This document shows, one piece after another, positions 1 to 10,174 of a stretch of 64,000 nt of DNA. A model generated the notes under the pieces. The model was not told the DNA's origin. It did no database searches and was given only the letters and a program-made list of their open reading frames with translations. A program made the position numbers and the translations under genes. Location: positions 20,451,458 to 20,515,457 of the forward strand of contig CM042179.1 in NCBI GenBank assembly GCA_023376005.1. Direction: 5' to 3'. Source of the DNA: Doryteuthis pealeii (lineage: Eukaryota > Mollusca > Cephalopoda > Myopsida > Loliginidae). Within the stretch, counting starts at the first letter, position 1, and every line of letters starts with the position of its first letter.

Positions 1-410
1 GAACCTAGTTTATGAAGTTTAAGAATTAGACTGTAAGATCCAGAACTCCAAAGAAGTAATTAAGCAAGGGATAGGGATCTCTAGGGACAGGATCATGTAT
101 TCTAGGATGTCAGAAGGACGAGTGCTCCGTGAAACAATGATGGAGTAGTATGGATACTGTTTTGTTTTTTTTTCATTTTTTTTAAGAGTCGGGGAGAGTT
201 TTTGTACAGGAACCTAGACAAATATATTTATATATAAAAAGTTACTGAAATGGCATCGTTAAAATTGGATATAGAAACAGAATAGCACAACTAGATATAA
301 AAGAGAAGAAATGGCGTCTAGGCTAAGTCGACAGCAAGCTTATGTAGTGAGTTCGATTCTCATTTAACGTTCCGATTTCAGATTAAACTAAGTTTAGTGT
401 AATTATAAAT
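1..410. other. Left flank, no gene seen
   Basis: AT-rich single-copy sequence with a T-rich tract near 163-183. Around 308-378 there is a weak tRNA-like remnant: GAGTTCGATTCTCA at about 350 resembles a Pol III B box, but no convincing A box lies at the right distance. Nothing else can be supported. Confidence 0.4.
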
Positions 411-655
411 GTGATAGCTCAGTCGGTAGAGCGTTCGGCTAGAAACCACAAAGTTCCTAGTTCGATACCGGTCCTCGCCAACTCAGCGTATGAGTAGCAC
501 AGGGATCTGTGCTGTAAAGTAAGGAGCTGATGGTAGGTGTGGCTCTCCACCTCAGATGCTAAAACAATCTCCTTGGTCTAGCGCTATTGAAAAGGGGATA
601 GGTTCCCTCGCTGACTGGCTGATACCGACATTAGGCCGCCCCGACGACTTTACTT
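411..655 (+). mobile_element. tRNA-derived SINE, family 1 (copy 1a)
   Basis: A short non-coding retroposon with a tRNA-like head. The A box (TAGCTCAGTCGG, 415-426) and B box (AGTTCGATACC, 459-469) are the internal RNA polymerase III promoter elements of tRNA genes. The body continues with CAACTCAGCGTATGAGTAGC, a GGAGCTGATGG segment and the tail GGCTGATACCGACATTAGGC. The same body recurs near 2541, 6317 and 10175, which makes this a dispersed family and not a tRNA gene. This copy is the most divergent and lies outside the triplicated unit. Confidence 0.85.
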
Positions 656-664
656 TTTTACTTA

Positions 665-1095
665 TAAATGTGATAGAAAATAAGATGTACAGAATTCTCT
701 GAAACTTTGAGATACAAACAGATCAAAGAACCCAGATCAAAAAATTTAGTTTTAGTTAATAAAAAAAAAAAATACCTCGCCAATTAGAAGATATCGCAGT
801 TCCAGCAAATCACCGAGTCAAAGTAAAGGAGAGCGAAAATTAGATAACACATGGAATTTATCTGAGAACAAAAAACAACGTCATGGAACATAAAAGTGAC
901 AGTGATACCAATCATAGTCGGAGCACTTGGAGCAATCACGAAAAAAAAAAAAAAAGACTGGGGAAACTGGAAATCCAATGAAGAATTGAGATTGTCCAGC
1001 ACTACTGAGATCGGTTAGAATACTTAGACGAGTCTTTGAGGGCTGACGAGACTTGCTGTCACTCGGAATTCAATGAAGGTCACCACTTGCTACTA
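665..1095 (+). pseudogene. Decayed LINE C-terminal fragment 1
   Basis: Translation across several frame changes gives a string typical of the far C-terminus of metazoan non-LTR retrotransposon proteins. It includes 'FEIQTD' near 705, 'NIKVTVIPIIVGALGAI' near 885-940, and 'RDLLSLGIQ' near 1045-1070. A poly-A run at 938-954 shifts the frame. No intact catalytic domain is present. It is followed by further fragments of the same family. The clade of the parent element cannot be fixed from this piece. Confidence 0.7.
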
Positions 1096-1149
1096 GTATG
1101 AAAAATCTATAAAGAAAAGAATAATAGTATTAATATTGATAAGATTGAA

Positions 1150-1303
1150 TTTTGAAAACAAGAATACAACACTAATATCAAATTAGATCAAATAGAATTC
1201 TTCAAAGAGTCCTGGAGATTTGAGGAGATTTGCTGTCACATGGACTTCATTGAAAGCCACCAGCTACTACTTATGTGAAAAACTCACAAAGAGTATGATA
1301 ATG

Positions 1304-1338
<35 letters not shown>

Positions 1339-2080
1339 TGTATGGATACGAGAAAAAAAAAACAACGGTATGAAAAGTGCAAGCATCAAACTTGCCCATG
1401 AGATGACCTGGACATGGCTAAGAATCTCAAGATACCAGCACAAAATAATGCCATGATACCAAATGTATCAAAGCGAAAATTGATAATACGTATCAGAATA
1501 GTAAGTGTAGGTTGTGTGGAGACAGATATGAAACGGTTAATCACACAGTAAGCAAATCCGCAGCAAACTGTCAAAAGATCAATACAAGACGAGACATGAC
1601 AGGAGTGGAATGGTAATCCACTAGGAATTGTGTAAGAGATTAAAAATGGGCATACTAATAAATATGTAAAAACCAGAATCTGTTCTAGAAAATGAAATCC
1701 ATAAAATTCTCTGGATTTTAAGATACAAGCAGATCCCGCAAACCTGGAACAGAAGTCCAGACCTTGTGTTAATTAACAAGAAAAATGTCATTTAGTGTAT
1801 TTTGTCGTTCCAGTAGGCCAAAATGATCATAAGAAAGAACGAAAAGATAGACAAATACTTAGATCTTGCCAGAGAGCTGACAAAAATTATGTAACATGAG
1901 GGTGGCGATGATACCAAGTGTAACGGAATGGTCCCCAAGGGCTTGGAAATGAGACTGGCAAAATTGGAAATCAGAGGAAGAATCTAGACAATACAGTCCA
2001 CAGCATTGTTAATATCGAATAGAATACTGGAGACCGCAGGAGACTTACTGTCACTCAGACTCCAGTGAAAGTGGTAAAAA
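1150..2080 (+). pseudogene. Decayed LINE C-terminal fragment 2 with zinc-finger remnant
   Basis: A short 3' end (about 1195-1260, reading 'EICCHMDFIE' in a shifted frame) is followed by a longer fragment from 1335. The longer piece encodes 'SKCRLCG' near 1501-1520 and 'ETVNHTVS' near 1530-1553. This is a degenerate CxxC...H motif like the C-terminal zinc-knuckle region of many animal LINE proteins. Then come 'DFKIQAD' near 1715 and 'MVPKGLEMRLAKLEIRGRI' near 1929-1985. Frameshifts and stops make it non-functional. The fragment spans the left edge of the triplicated unit: only the part after about 1740 recurs at 34935-35275 (inverted) and 35276-35535. A TAA microsatellite sits inside it. Confidence 0.75.
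1299..1338. repeat. (TAA)n microsatellite
   Basis: About eleven TAA units inside LINE fragment 2. They produce a poly-isoleucine artefact if read as protein. Confidence 0.95.
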
Positions 2081-2089
2081 CTAGTAAGG

Positions 2090-2460
2090 AGTGAAATGCC
2101 AATTCATACTTGTTATTAATCCACAAAAGAAAAGAAGTCATTATCTAGTAGATTGTATAGCTCCAACAGACCAGAGAGTGAAAACGAAAAGATAAACAAA
2201 TACTTGGATCTTGCCAGAGCTGAAACAACTGTAGAACATGAAAGTGACACCAATTGTTGTTGGCGCCCTTGGAACGGTACCGAAAGTCTTGGTAAAGTAA
2301 CTCGGTGAATTGAAAATCAGAGAATGAATTGAGATCACTCAAATCCCAACATTGTTAAAATAATTTAGAATAGGAAAGTACTAGGGACCCGAGGAGACTT
2401 GCTGTCGCTCGGGCTTCAGTGAAAAACCACCAGTTAAAACTAGTGTGAATAAGTCTTTTA
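2090..2460 (+). pseudogene. Decayed LINE C-terminal fragment 3
   Basis: Same family as the upstream fragments. Reading across frames shows a 'YLVDCIAPTDQRV' stretch near 2141-2180, 'VTPIVVGALGTVPK' near 2240-2285 and a terminal 'GPEETCCRSGFSE' near 2385-2420. It is a non-functional 3' piece. It is separated from fragment 4 by SINE copy 1b. Copies occur at 34560-34935 (inverted) and 35536-35900. Confidence 0.7.
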
Positions 2461-2540
2461 TTCTTTTTGTGCTAGTTTGCTGAATTCGACTGGTAATTAT
2501 GCAATGGATTAAAATTTGATCATACTACAGAATGGTATAG

Positions 2541-2801
2541 GGACCAGTTTAGTTCATTCAGTAGAGTACTTACCTCGGAATCCCAAGGTTCTGAGTTCGA
2601 TACCGGTCCCCGCCAAGTCAGCATATGAGTAGCACAGATTGTATAATCTGATCTATGCGGTAAAGTGGGGAGCTGACGGTAGGTGTGGCGCTCCACCTCA
2701 GCAAAAATACTCCCTCTGGTCTAGTGTTAGCGAAAAGGGGATATACTCCCTCGCTGTCCGGCTGATACTGACAATAGGCCACTCCGCCAACTTTTACTTA
2801 C
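2541..2801 (+). mobile_element. SINE family 1 (copy 1b) with 14-bp target duplication
   Basis: The tRNA-like head ends in GAGTTCGATACCGG (B box, about 2594-2607). It is followed by the family body CCGCCAAGTCAGCATATGAG and the 3' end ACTCCGCCAACTTTTACTTA. The sequence TACAGAATGGTATA occurs directly before it (2526-2539) and at its 3' end (2799-2812), a perfect 14-bp target-site duplication. This shows retroposition into LINE-derived sequence. B and C carry the same insertion. Confidence 0.9.
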
Positions 2802-3175
2802 AGAATGGTATATGTATAAATCGGAATGAGATGCATAAAATTTTATGTGATTTTGATATATAAACGGATTGCCTTATCTCAGTCAGATGACCAGACCTAG
2901 AGTTAATTAACAAGAAAGATTTTTCCATGTCATGGATTTTGCTGTTCCGACGGACCACATATTGAAAATGAAAGACAAATACTTGGACCTTGCCAGAGAA
3001 CTAAAAAAATGCAGCACATGAGGGTGCAGGTAATACCAACTACCTTGGAACGATCCCAAAAAGTTTGGAAAAAAGACTGGATGAATTTCGAGGCCCTCCA
3101 GACAATTTCACTCCTTGCGAATTTAACACACCGGCGTTAGCTGGCGGTCTTTAACTAGAGTCTTGAGTGACAGCA
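2802..3175 (+). pseudogene. Decayed LINE C-terminal fragment 4
   Basis: This continues the LINE reading after the SINE insertion. 'NEMHKILCDFDI' (about 2825-2860) leads into a 'PDLELINKK' stretch, 'ILLFRRTTY' near 2940, and 'GNTNYLGTIPKSLEKRLDEF' near 3030-3090. It lacks any catalytic region and is frameshifted. Copies are at about 33880-34226 (inverted) and 36244-36590. Confidence 0.7.
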
Positions 3176-3465
3176 ATTCTCCTCAGGTCTCAGGGACTTC
3201 AGAGTATTCTAGCCAATCTTAACAATGCTGTGGTTTAGATGTCTATATTTTCGTTTTCTTTCATTTTTCATTGTTATCCACCGACACAGCAAAATCCACT
3301 AGATGATAATTTATTTTTTCGTGTTAACTAACACTAGGTCTGGTCTTCTAACCGGAATAAGGTGACCCGTTTGTATCTCAAAGCCCCAGAAACTTTTATA
3401 CGTCTCAATCTCTAGGACGAATTCCGGTTTGTGTATATGCAATTTGATAGTTTGGTCAAATCTTA
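3150..3465 (-). pseudogene. Decayed LINE C-terminal fragment 5, opposite orientation
   Basis: On the minus strand it reads 'YKSFWGFEIQTGHLIPVRRPD' from about 3400 down to 3335, then 'IVKIG' near 3220. It ends with a terminal segment near 3150-3190. It meets fragment 4 tail to tail, so the two fragments are inverted relative to each other. It is non-functional. Confidence 0.65.
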
Positions 3466-3834
3466 AGCTAATTTACAATTACAAAGAGATAACATTTTCC
3501 ACGCAGTCATAGATAGTCTTGTGTACCCTCACTGGAAGTTTTTCCTCCGTAGACATTTCCAGGTCTTAACGTGTGCGATCGCTCCAAATTATCGCTTGAA
3601 ATATTCATATAATTATTTTCCTTCTCATCTCTGTTTTTGTTGTTTTTCTGTTTGTCCTTATGTTGCAATTGATGTTACTGGCTGCTGTAATTAATATTTT
3701 TTGGCTCTTTTTAGTGTATTCTTCGAGTCCTCGAATAATCGTATCTACGCAAACCCCAATGCTGGCGAGACCTCCACCCTATTTTTCTTGACGTAGTATG
3801 CTTATGTCATCTCTCGAGTGTATAGTCATTCACC
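3466..3834. other. Stretch between LINE fragments, unclassified
   Basis: AT-rich with no open frame of note. It lies between two minus-strand fragments of one LINE family and may be unrecognised sequence of the same element. Confidence 0.3.
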
Positions 3835-4065
3835 GAAGACTGAATTACAACAAGTATCCTCAGGTCTCCAGGACTCTTCTGAGTATTGTAGCTAATCCCA
3901 ACAATGTTCTTTTTAGATTGTCTCCATTATTCCTCTGATTCTAAATTGATCCAGCCTTTTTTCCAAACCCTTGTGGACCATTCCAAGGGCACCAACTCTA
4001 ATGGGAATTCTTAGTTTATTTATTTATTTCTCTGGCAAGGTCCAAGTACTATCATCATTATCATT
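3835..4065 (-). pseudogene. Decayed LINE C-terminal fragment 6
   Basis: The minus strand gives 'IPIRVGALGMVHKGLEKRL' (about 4010-3955), followed by 'RIRGIMETI' near 3930 and 'GDTCCNSVFGE'-like sequence to about 3835. It belongs to the same family as fragments 1-5. Copies are at 32985-33235 (+) and 37265-37495 (-). Confidence 0.65.
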
Positions 4066-4790
4066 ATTGTATGTATGTGTGAGTGTATGTAATATATAAT
4101 GTGTGCCTGTGTGTAATATAAATGAATTACGGATCATTTTACTTACGTTGCAATCTTCCCTTGGCCATTTTGGTCATATACAGCTATTTATAGACTTTTG
4201 TGTAATTTATGAAAGGTTAAAATCTTGTGTCACATAGACAAGATAGTTTATCTGTTTCGCCATTTGCCTTTGTGTCAATGGTACAAAATGTCGGGTCCCT
4301 GAATGATGGGGGGGGGGGGTTCTTAGGACAACAGAAATTGATATCTTCATTTTAATACATAAGAATTATCTTCTCGTTTTTTATTCGTCGCTATGGCAAC
4401 TACTTATGTCGAAAATATCAATCTGCAAGATAAACAGATAATCCAGAAAAAAACATTAACTATTAAAACAAACTAGAATACCGATTAGGCCACTGGAATA
4501 TTAATAAGAATTGTTACTTCTTGATCTCTTGTATAAAGTACTTGTTACTATTCATATAAAAATTCAACGAGTGCAAATAAAAAAAAAGGAGAAACTGAGA
4601 TGGTCATTTAATCCCTAGCGACAATTCTGAGACATCTGGTATGAATATGTGAATGCATGGGAAAAATAATCACACAATACCAAGTCCTGAAGATGTATGA
4701 CGATAGTCTAAAATTTTAAACCTAGAAAAGTAATAAACAAAACCTGGAGACATATTTATAATAAAACCACACATAAACCCAGTAAATGTG
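4066..4790. other. Non-coding stretch
   Basis: AT-rich, no credible gene. A G-homopolymer of about ten bases lies near 4309-4318, and its length differs among the three copies of the unit. Confidence 0.5.
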
Positions 4791-4791
4791 C

Positions 4792-4792
<1 letters not shown>

Positions 4793-4858
<66 letters not shown>
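4793..4858. repeat. (TA)n microsatellite
   Basis: About 33 TA units. The equivalent arrays in B (32183-32245) and C (38229-38294) are of similar but not identical length. Confidence 0.97.
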
Positions 4859-4859
<1 letters not shown>

Positions 4860-4860
<1 letters not shown>

Positions 4861-5720
4861 AGTATAAACTCATATGCGTATTTATATCTTTACATATAAT
4901 TGTATACGTGTGTTTGATTTGCAAGATATGCATTCAAACATATACAATTGCACCCGAATACAAAACAATTAAACGAAAACTCCAACTGAAATAGACAGAT
5001 ACAAGCGGAAAATAACCCTCCCCCATATGCATATGTATACTTAAACTTATGTAACCGAGCTGTCTTTTTGTCACTACATTTTTCTCCTTCTCTCTCTCTC
5101 TCTAACTTCTGTTAAACATACACACACACAAACAAACATACACACTCACTCACGATCAGTACACATATACGCAGGCAAATGCATAGGATGCAAGTTGATG
5201 CATGCCCACATCTATGTGCGTGTTTATTCACATACACACACGTGCACATAAGAGTCAACAGAGTCATGTTCTGAGTCATTGTCATAACAATATACTTTGT
5301 TGTTTTTATTGTGACTCAAAAAACAGATTCACATGACGACAACGACATGATTTCGAATATCTCTACCCACTAAGCCACCCCCACCAGTTAATAATTTTCT
5401 CTCTACTCATTTATCAACACTTATTCTGTTTATTTATTTAATTCTGCACAAAATGGAAAGTAAAACAAAACAGAACAAAAGATAACAAACAAAAAACAAC
5501 TACCCCCAAAACAAAAACAAATTTCATTAATTCGTTTCTTTGATATAAGTAGACGTATATGTCTCCTAAAATCTTATGCATCCCATAATTGTATAACAAA
5601 ATTGAAATCACTGTGTAATGTATATACGTGGATACATCATATACTTAGAATACATAACCTTACATATGCTTATATACATATTATATATACACACAGATAT
5701 TATGTATATATATTTTGCAT
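4860..5720. other. Non-coding stretch with CA-rich patches
   Basis: Degenerate CA-rich and CT-rich patches (about 5085-5240) lie in AT-rich DNA. No gene signal was found. Confidence 0.5.
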
Positions 5721-5721
5721 T

Positions 5722-5863
5722 TCCCATAGCGCTAATACCATTGGGAAAGGTTTAGTAACTTGTCTAAGAGAAAGGCAATTGAATTTGAACTCTGAATTCA
5801 CATCTATTAAACTACGCATTACAATTGAACTTGGGTAGCATCCTACTTGTGCAGAGGGGTTGG
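5722..5863 (+). mobile_element. SINE family 2 fragment (3' part)
   Basis: It shares with the fuller family-2 copies the segment CATAGCGCTAATACCATTGG and the 3' end CATCCTACTTGTGCAGAGGG GTTGGTAA. The tRNA-like head is missing. Its 3' end runs directly into a (CA)n array. Confidence 0.7.
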
Positions 5864-5864
5864 T

Positions 5865-5951
<87 letters not shown>

Positions 5952-5967
5952 TATATATATATATATA
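5865..5967. repeat. (CA)n(TA)n compound microsatellite
   Basis: A (CA)n array of about 65 bases with one broken unit near 5911 is followed by (TA)n with one interruption. It abuts the 3' end of the SINE-2 fragment. Counterparts are at 31081-31176 (as TA/GT) and 39298-39393. Confidence 0.95.
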
Positions 5968-6316
5968 GGAAATAACGAACACTATACAAAATCTAGTTAT
6001 ATTTACAACAACATTCAAAACAATGGAAGACACACAAAATAATATGGATATCTGTCCACTAACTCAAAAGTTTGAGACAAATGTGGTGAAAATATTTTCC
6101 CTTTTAAACATTTTACTAAATGTAAAACACTGAATAAACTAACAGAAACAATGTAAATATGAACTTCTGATGTGTGAATAATGTGTATAAAATAATTAGC
6201 AAACATTAGATAAAACTCTTGAAATAAAAATATAGCAGCCAAAATGTCTGGTGCAAACTGAAAGAAATATTCAAGTGTCTTTTGAATGGAAATTATCTTA
6301 TAGACAATATCAAAAA
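5968..6316. other. Non-coding stretch
   Basis: AT-rich. Only short chance reading frames are present. Confidence 0.5.
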
Positions 6317-6569
6317 AGTAAGTTGGCTGAATGGCCTATTGTCGGTATCAGTCGAACAGCGAGCGAGTGTATCTCCTTTTTGCTAGCGCTATACCAGGGT
6401 TTGTTTTTCGCTGAGATGGATCAACACTATTACCGTCGCTTTCCCACTTTACTGCACAGATCAGATTACCTAATCTATGCGAATCATGCGCCGAGTTGGC
6501 GGGATCGGAATTGAACCAGGAATCTTGCGATTCTTAGGTGGGTGCTCTATCGACTAAGTTTGAAGCTAC
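6317..6569 (-). mobile_element. SINE family 1 (copy 1c), inverted
   Basis: On the minus strand the tRNA-like head contains GTCGATAGAGC and a B box GTTCAATTCCGATC near 6505-6520. The family body follows (CCGCCAACTCGGCGCATGAT) and then the tail GATACCGACAATAGGCCATT. Orientation is opposite to copies 1a, 1b and 1d. No clear target duplication was found. Confidence 0.85.
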
Positions 6570-7014
6570 AGAGTCAAATTTTAAATGATAATAATAATTT
6601 AAGTTTCTCAAATAGAAATATATATGTAAGAAAACAGTATTATCGAGTTATGAACGGAAAGTAAAAACAAATAAAAAATTAAAAAGAAAAACACACAAAA
6701 AAAAAACAACACACAAATATGCAAATCCCCAATAATTCAATGGAAAATTAAGAAAAAAGAAGCTCGATCATATTGAGAAAGTAAAAACAATTGTAAAAGA
6801 AAAATAACTTTGTATATTTGAGTATTTGGAAGTCAGCAAATTGCTGAATAAGAAAACGGAATTGGATTCAAATTGTAGAAACTTGAATAAATTATTTTTA
6901 TGTGAACCCGATTAGCTTCATATTGTAAAAAAAATGAAAAAAAAAAAAATGAATAAAATACAATTTTTCAAAATTCCTGAATTTGTTCAAAGCAAGAGAT
7001 TTGTTTGTCACGTG
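6570..7014. other. Non-coding stretch
   Basis: A-rich low-complexity DNA (about 6660-6720 and 6925-6960). No gene. Confidence 0.5.
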
Positions 7015-7131
7015 TACACTCCTCGTATCACATGATCAATTTTAAATCTAAACAGGGAAGACAACCGACTGGAGATAATGGAGTCTACCGTGGCTTTGTT
7101 TTAAAATTGATCATGGGATACAAGGAGTGTA
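7015..7131. repeat. Inverted repeat with 30-bp arms
   Basis: The left arm 7015-7044 and right arm 7102-7131 are reverse complements over 30 bases with two mismatches. They are separated by 57 bases. It could be a small foldback or MITE-like element, or a hairpin RNA source. The same structure is in B (29914-30030) and C (40440-40556). Confidence 0.8.
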
Positions 7132-7376
7132 TCCGTTATAGTAAAATATATTTTTCTTTCTTTTGACCAAATTCAAGATTTATTTTTATTTCATTATCTA
7201 TTTTTTTTTACATTATGATGCTAATCTAGCACGTGAAAGTTTTTGTAACGGGGTAGGGTGGTGGTGGTGGGGGGATACAGCGCTACAGCGGGGGTGTAAT
7301 TCTAAAATATTAGATTTTTAATCAGCTCTTCTCTAAAAGTATTGAACACTTAACTCGCTTTCTTTAAACAATTTTT
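7132..7376. other. Non-coding stretch
   Basis: AT-rich with a GGTGGTGGTGGTGG tract near 7257-7273. No gene. Confidence 0.5.
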
Positions 7377-7414
7377 TCTCTCTCTCTCCCTCACTCTCAC
7401 TCACGCTCTCTCTC

Positions 7415-7456
<42 letters not shown>
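7377..7456. repeat. (CT)n/(AC)n compound microsatellite
   Basis: An imperfect CT-rich tract is followed by about 18 AC units. Counterparts are at 29590-29666 and 40800-40876. Confidence 0.95.
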
Positions 7457-7458
<2 letters not shown>

Positions 7459-8889
7459 CATTGATTAATGTTGCTCTCTAAATTTCTAATTGGTATACAT
7501 TTCCAAGCAGCATAAAAATTGCAGCCATGTTTACAAAAATGCCAAGAACTTTGACACTACTCCATCGTCCCTCGTAGACGGAACGCTGCCAACCAACCAT
7601 AAACTATTCAACTGACCAACAAAAAAATGGTCGTTCTGGTCTGGAAAAAGAATGCTATTTCATTACATTTAAGTTTATTTGTAAAAATACAATATGACAT
7701 ATTGTTATAAATGAAATTAATTTTTATTGGGACATCGACTCTTGAATTAACAGATCCGTAAGATCTAACTGTTATTTACATCAGAATTCTTGTTTAATAC
7801 ATTTTAATTGTTTAAATATATTACGCAAATGTAGATTTGTAATTATGATTGAAAAATAGACAACATTGAAATCCAATTAATCTTATCAGACAATTTACTA
7901 ATGTTATTACCGCTACTCATAGGATGTAACAGTTATTATTACCTAAACTATCAAAACATTAGTTTGCTGTTTGTATTTTGTATCTTAGTTTATGTTATTC
8001 AGTTATAGTTATCTTCAAATCCAAACAAATAAATGTTTGTACGAACAACAAGAGAGTTAATTCTTTTTAAAATTCAAATCATATAATGGTATCGGTTTTG
8101 GATTTAAAAAGAAAAAAAAAAAAAAGATTTGAAATCGAATTCTCAATTTTGAATTTTTCTTTATCTTTTTAAATAAATAAGGAACCTTACATTTTTCTGT
8201 GTCATTTATTGTTTTATTCTGTTTTAGCTGTTAAACTTTTTAAAATCTTTTGTTTTTTTAAACTTAGGGCCATGAAGACTAAAAATAGTTCATTTTCGCA
8301 AATATTTTTAATTGTAACAAGTAAAGTGTAAAGTAAAGTAAAGGTCGCAAATTTTAAGGACAAATTCCGAAATTCATAATTATTGGCAATTATAATTCCT
8401 TACCCAGTTACATATAGTTTTGAATTCCTTGTAAGCAAAACTTTTACATTTATTTATTGAAGATCTCATTTCTGTCAATGAATAATCTTGGCTAAAGTTT
8501 TTTTCATACAGAATTGTTTCAAAGAAATGTAAATAGTAATCCAGTTTCAAATATTTTCTTAAATGTCAATCGTCGATTTTTCATGCTCGTAATATCTTAT
8601 GGCATAAATCAAATAACAATAAGTCATTTCTCATTATTTTCCGATTTCAATAATGTATTTATATTAATAATTTGTTATTCTTTCTCGAGATTTCAATTAT
8701 TCTTCTCTTTTTACAAAACATGTAATTCTTTGACAGATTTTTGTTTTTATTTATAAGATCTAGTTTTCTGTACTAGATTGGTTGATCCATTTGGATTTCA
8801 GTTCCGAAGAGTTTTAATGATCCTCGTTTTTTCTCTGACTGCTTAGGTGGGGATCAAAGTGTAGTATCTGTTCCGGATGCTGTGCTCTG
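7457..8889. other. Non-coding AT-rich stretch
   Basis: No gene supported. An 80-codon frame at 8514-8756 recurs in B and C only because the whole unit is repeated. Its composition (rich in F, I, N, S) is that of AT-rich non-coding DNA. It has no recognisable domain. Confidence 0.5.
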
Positions 8890-8891
8890 AT

Positions 8892-9471
8892 ACTTACCAA
8901 CCCGGTTTCGACTGGGGGTCCGGCGAGCTTCGGCCGCTGGACCGGTGATGTTATAATAATAGCTTCGATCCCAGACGGCCATCCCTCCAGGCAATACCTG
9001 CCCCCTTTGGGGACAGGGCTGGGTTTATTGCCCAGCGCATGAGGCGCCCCCCTTGAGGAGGAATGCCGATGGGATCGACGCAATTTTTGTTCTCTCCCAC
9101 CCATTAGCTTCGGCTTGTGGGTGGGCCCACGTTAAAACGGAGCCTTGTGCCCAGTCCATACAGGTGGGGTATGAGACAAATAAACTTACCTTCCCCTCGG
9201 GGGTTCCAGTGTGCTTCGGCCACTGGATCAGGTTAAGTAATAAATAATAGCGTCGATCCCAGGGGGCTATCCCCCCAGGCAATACCTACCCCCTTGGGGA
9301 CAGGGCTGGATTTATTGCCCAGTGCCTGAGCCCCCCCCCTTGTGGGGGAATTCCGACGGGATCGACGCAATTTTTGTTCTTTCGCACCAATAAGCTTCGG
9401 CTTGTGGGTGGGCCCACGTTAAAACGAGGCCTTGTGCCCAGCCCATACAAGTGGGTATGAGGCAAATACCC
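8892..9471 (-). repeat. GC-rich tandem module of two ~290-bp units
   Basis: An island of much higher GC than its surroundings, made of two tandem related units (8892-9183 and 9184-9471). Shared landmarks in each unit are ACTTACC, CGATCCCAG, CCAGGCAATACCT, GGGACAGGGCTGG, GGGATCGACGCAATTTTTGT, CTTCGGCTTGTGG and CCCACGTTAAAACG. On the minus strand each unit ends in GGTAAGT and contains many complementary segments. Reading frames within it are broken by stops. I do not recognise the family. It may be a structured RNA gene, part of a transposon, or a duplicated exon-like segment. Strand is set by the GGTAAGT ends and is uncertain. Confidence 0.7.
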
Positions 9472-10174
9472 TTATACTATAACATTGTCCAATCTTACTC
9501 ATTTGCATAGTTTCGCGTGGATCACTATGTTTATATTTCTTAATTTCCTAGTTTCAATATTATATTATTTACAATTCTATGTCTGTCTCCCCATGTTATG
9601 TTTTGTCTATTTTATATATGTAGTCCATTCTAATAAACTTTTCTGGGTTGAGATTATTAGATTCCATTTCTTTTGTGTTTGCACAAATGTATCGTGAGAA
9701 TTTATCTTAATTTATTGAGCAGACATTTTTGCTACTAAATTCTAGAAAAAGTTTTTTTATGAATTCTTTTTTAAATTGTTTTTTTGACGTTTGGCTTTTA
9801 ACGCTTAGCTTAATGACAGACATGCAGTATTTTTTGTCTAGAAATAAAGATAATTCCTTTTAATTTTTTTCAATAGTTTCTTACCCTTTTCATTTTAGTT
9901 CTGTATTTTTGGATATTCAGCAAAAGTTTGAAAAAAATAAAAACAAAGAGAAAACATAAGACGATTACTGATTATCTCATTTTACCAGAGAAAATGGTAA
10001 TAAAAAATTTATTTTCTCCACAGAAAATTAAATCAAGACTGATTAATAGTTAAAACGGAGTATTGATATATTCTATCATTTGTTCCTATATATTGAAATT
10101 ACCTATCGTTGTAATTAAGTATAAACTTGTTTTATTTTTGTATATTAATACAAAGTAATTTTAAAAGTAAAAGG
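9472..10174. other. Non-coding stretch with a LINE 3'-UTR-like segment
   Basis: The minus-strand segment near 9705-9760 (AAATGTCTGCTCAATAAA, in B at 27313-27330) is similar to sequence at 48195-48230 between two LINE reverse-transcriptase fragments. It may be a piece of the same element's untranslated region. Otherwise nothing is seen. Confidence 0.35.

Noticed and set aside
411..480. Functional tRNA gene
   Set aside because: A and B boxes are present, but the same head is followed by the same non-tRNA body at four places. These are SINEs.
8514..8756. 80-residue conserved protein repeated at 8514, 28285 and 41944
   Set aside because: Conservation is due to the triplicated unit itself. The composition is that of AT-rich non-coding DNA and no domain is seen.
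8890..8925. Hammerhead 3' half (GTCGAAACC) at the end of the GC-rich module, minus strand
   Set aside because: No CUGANGA element at a suitable distance.
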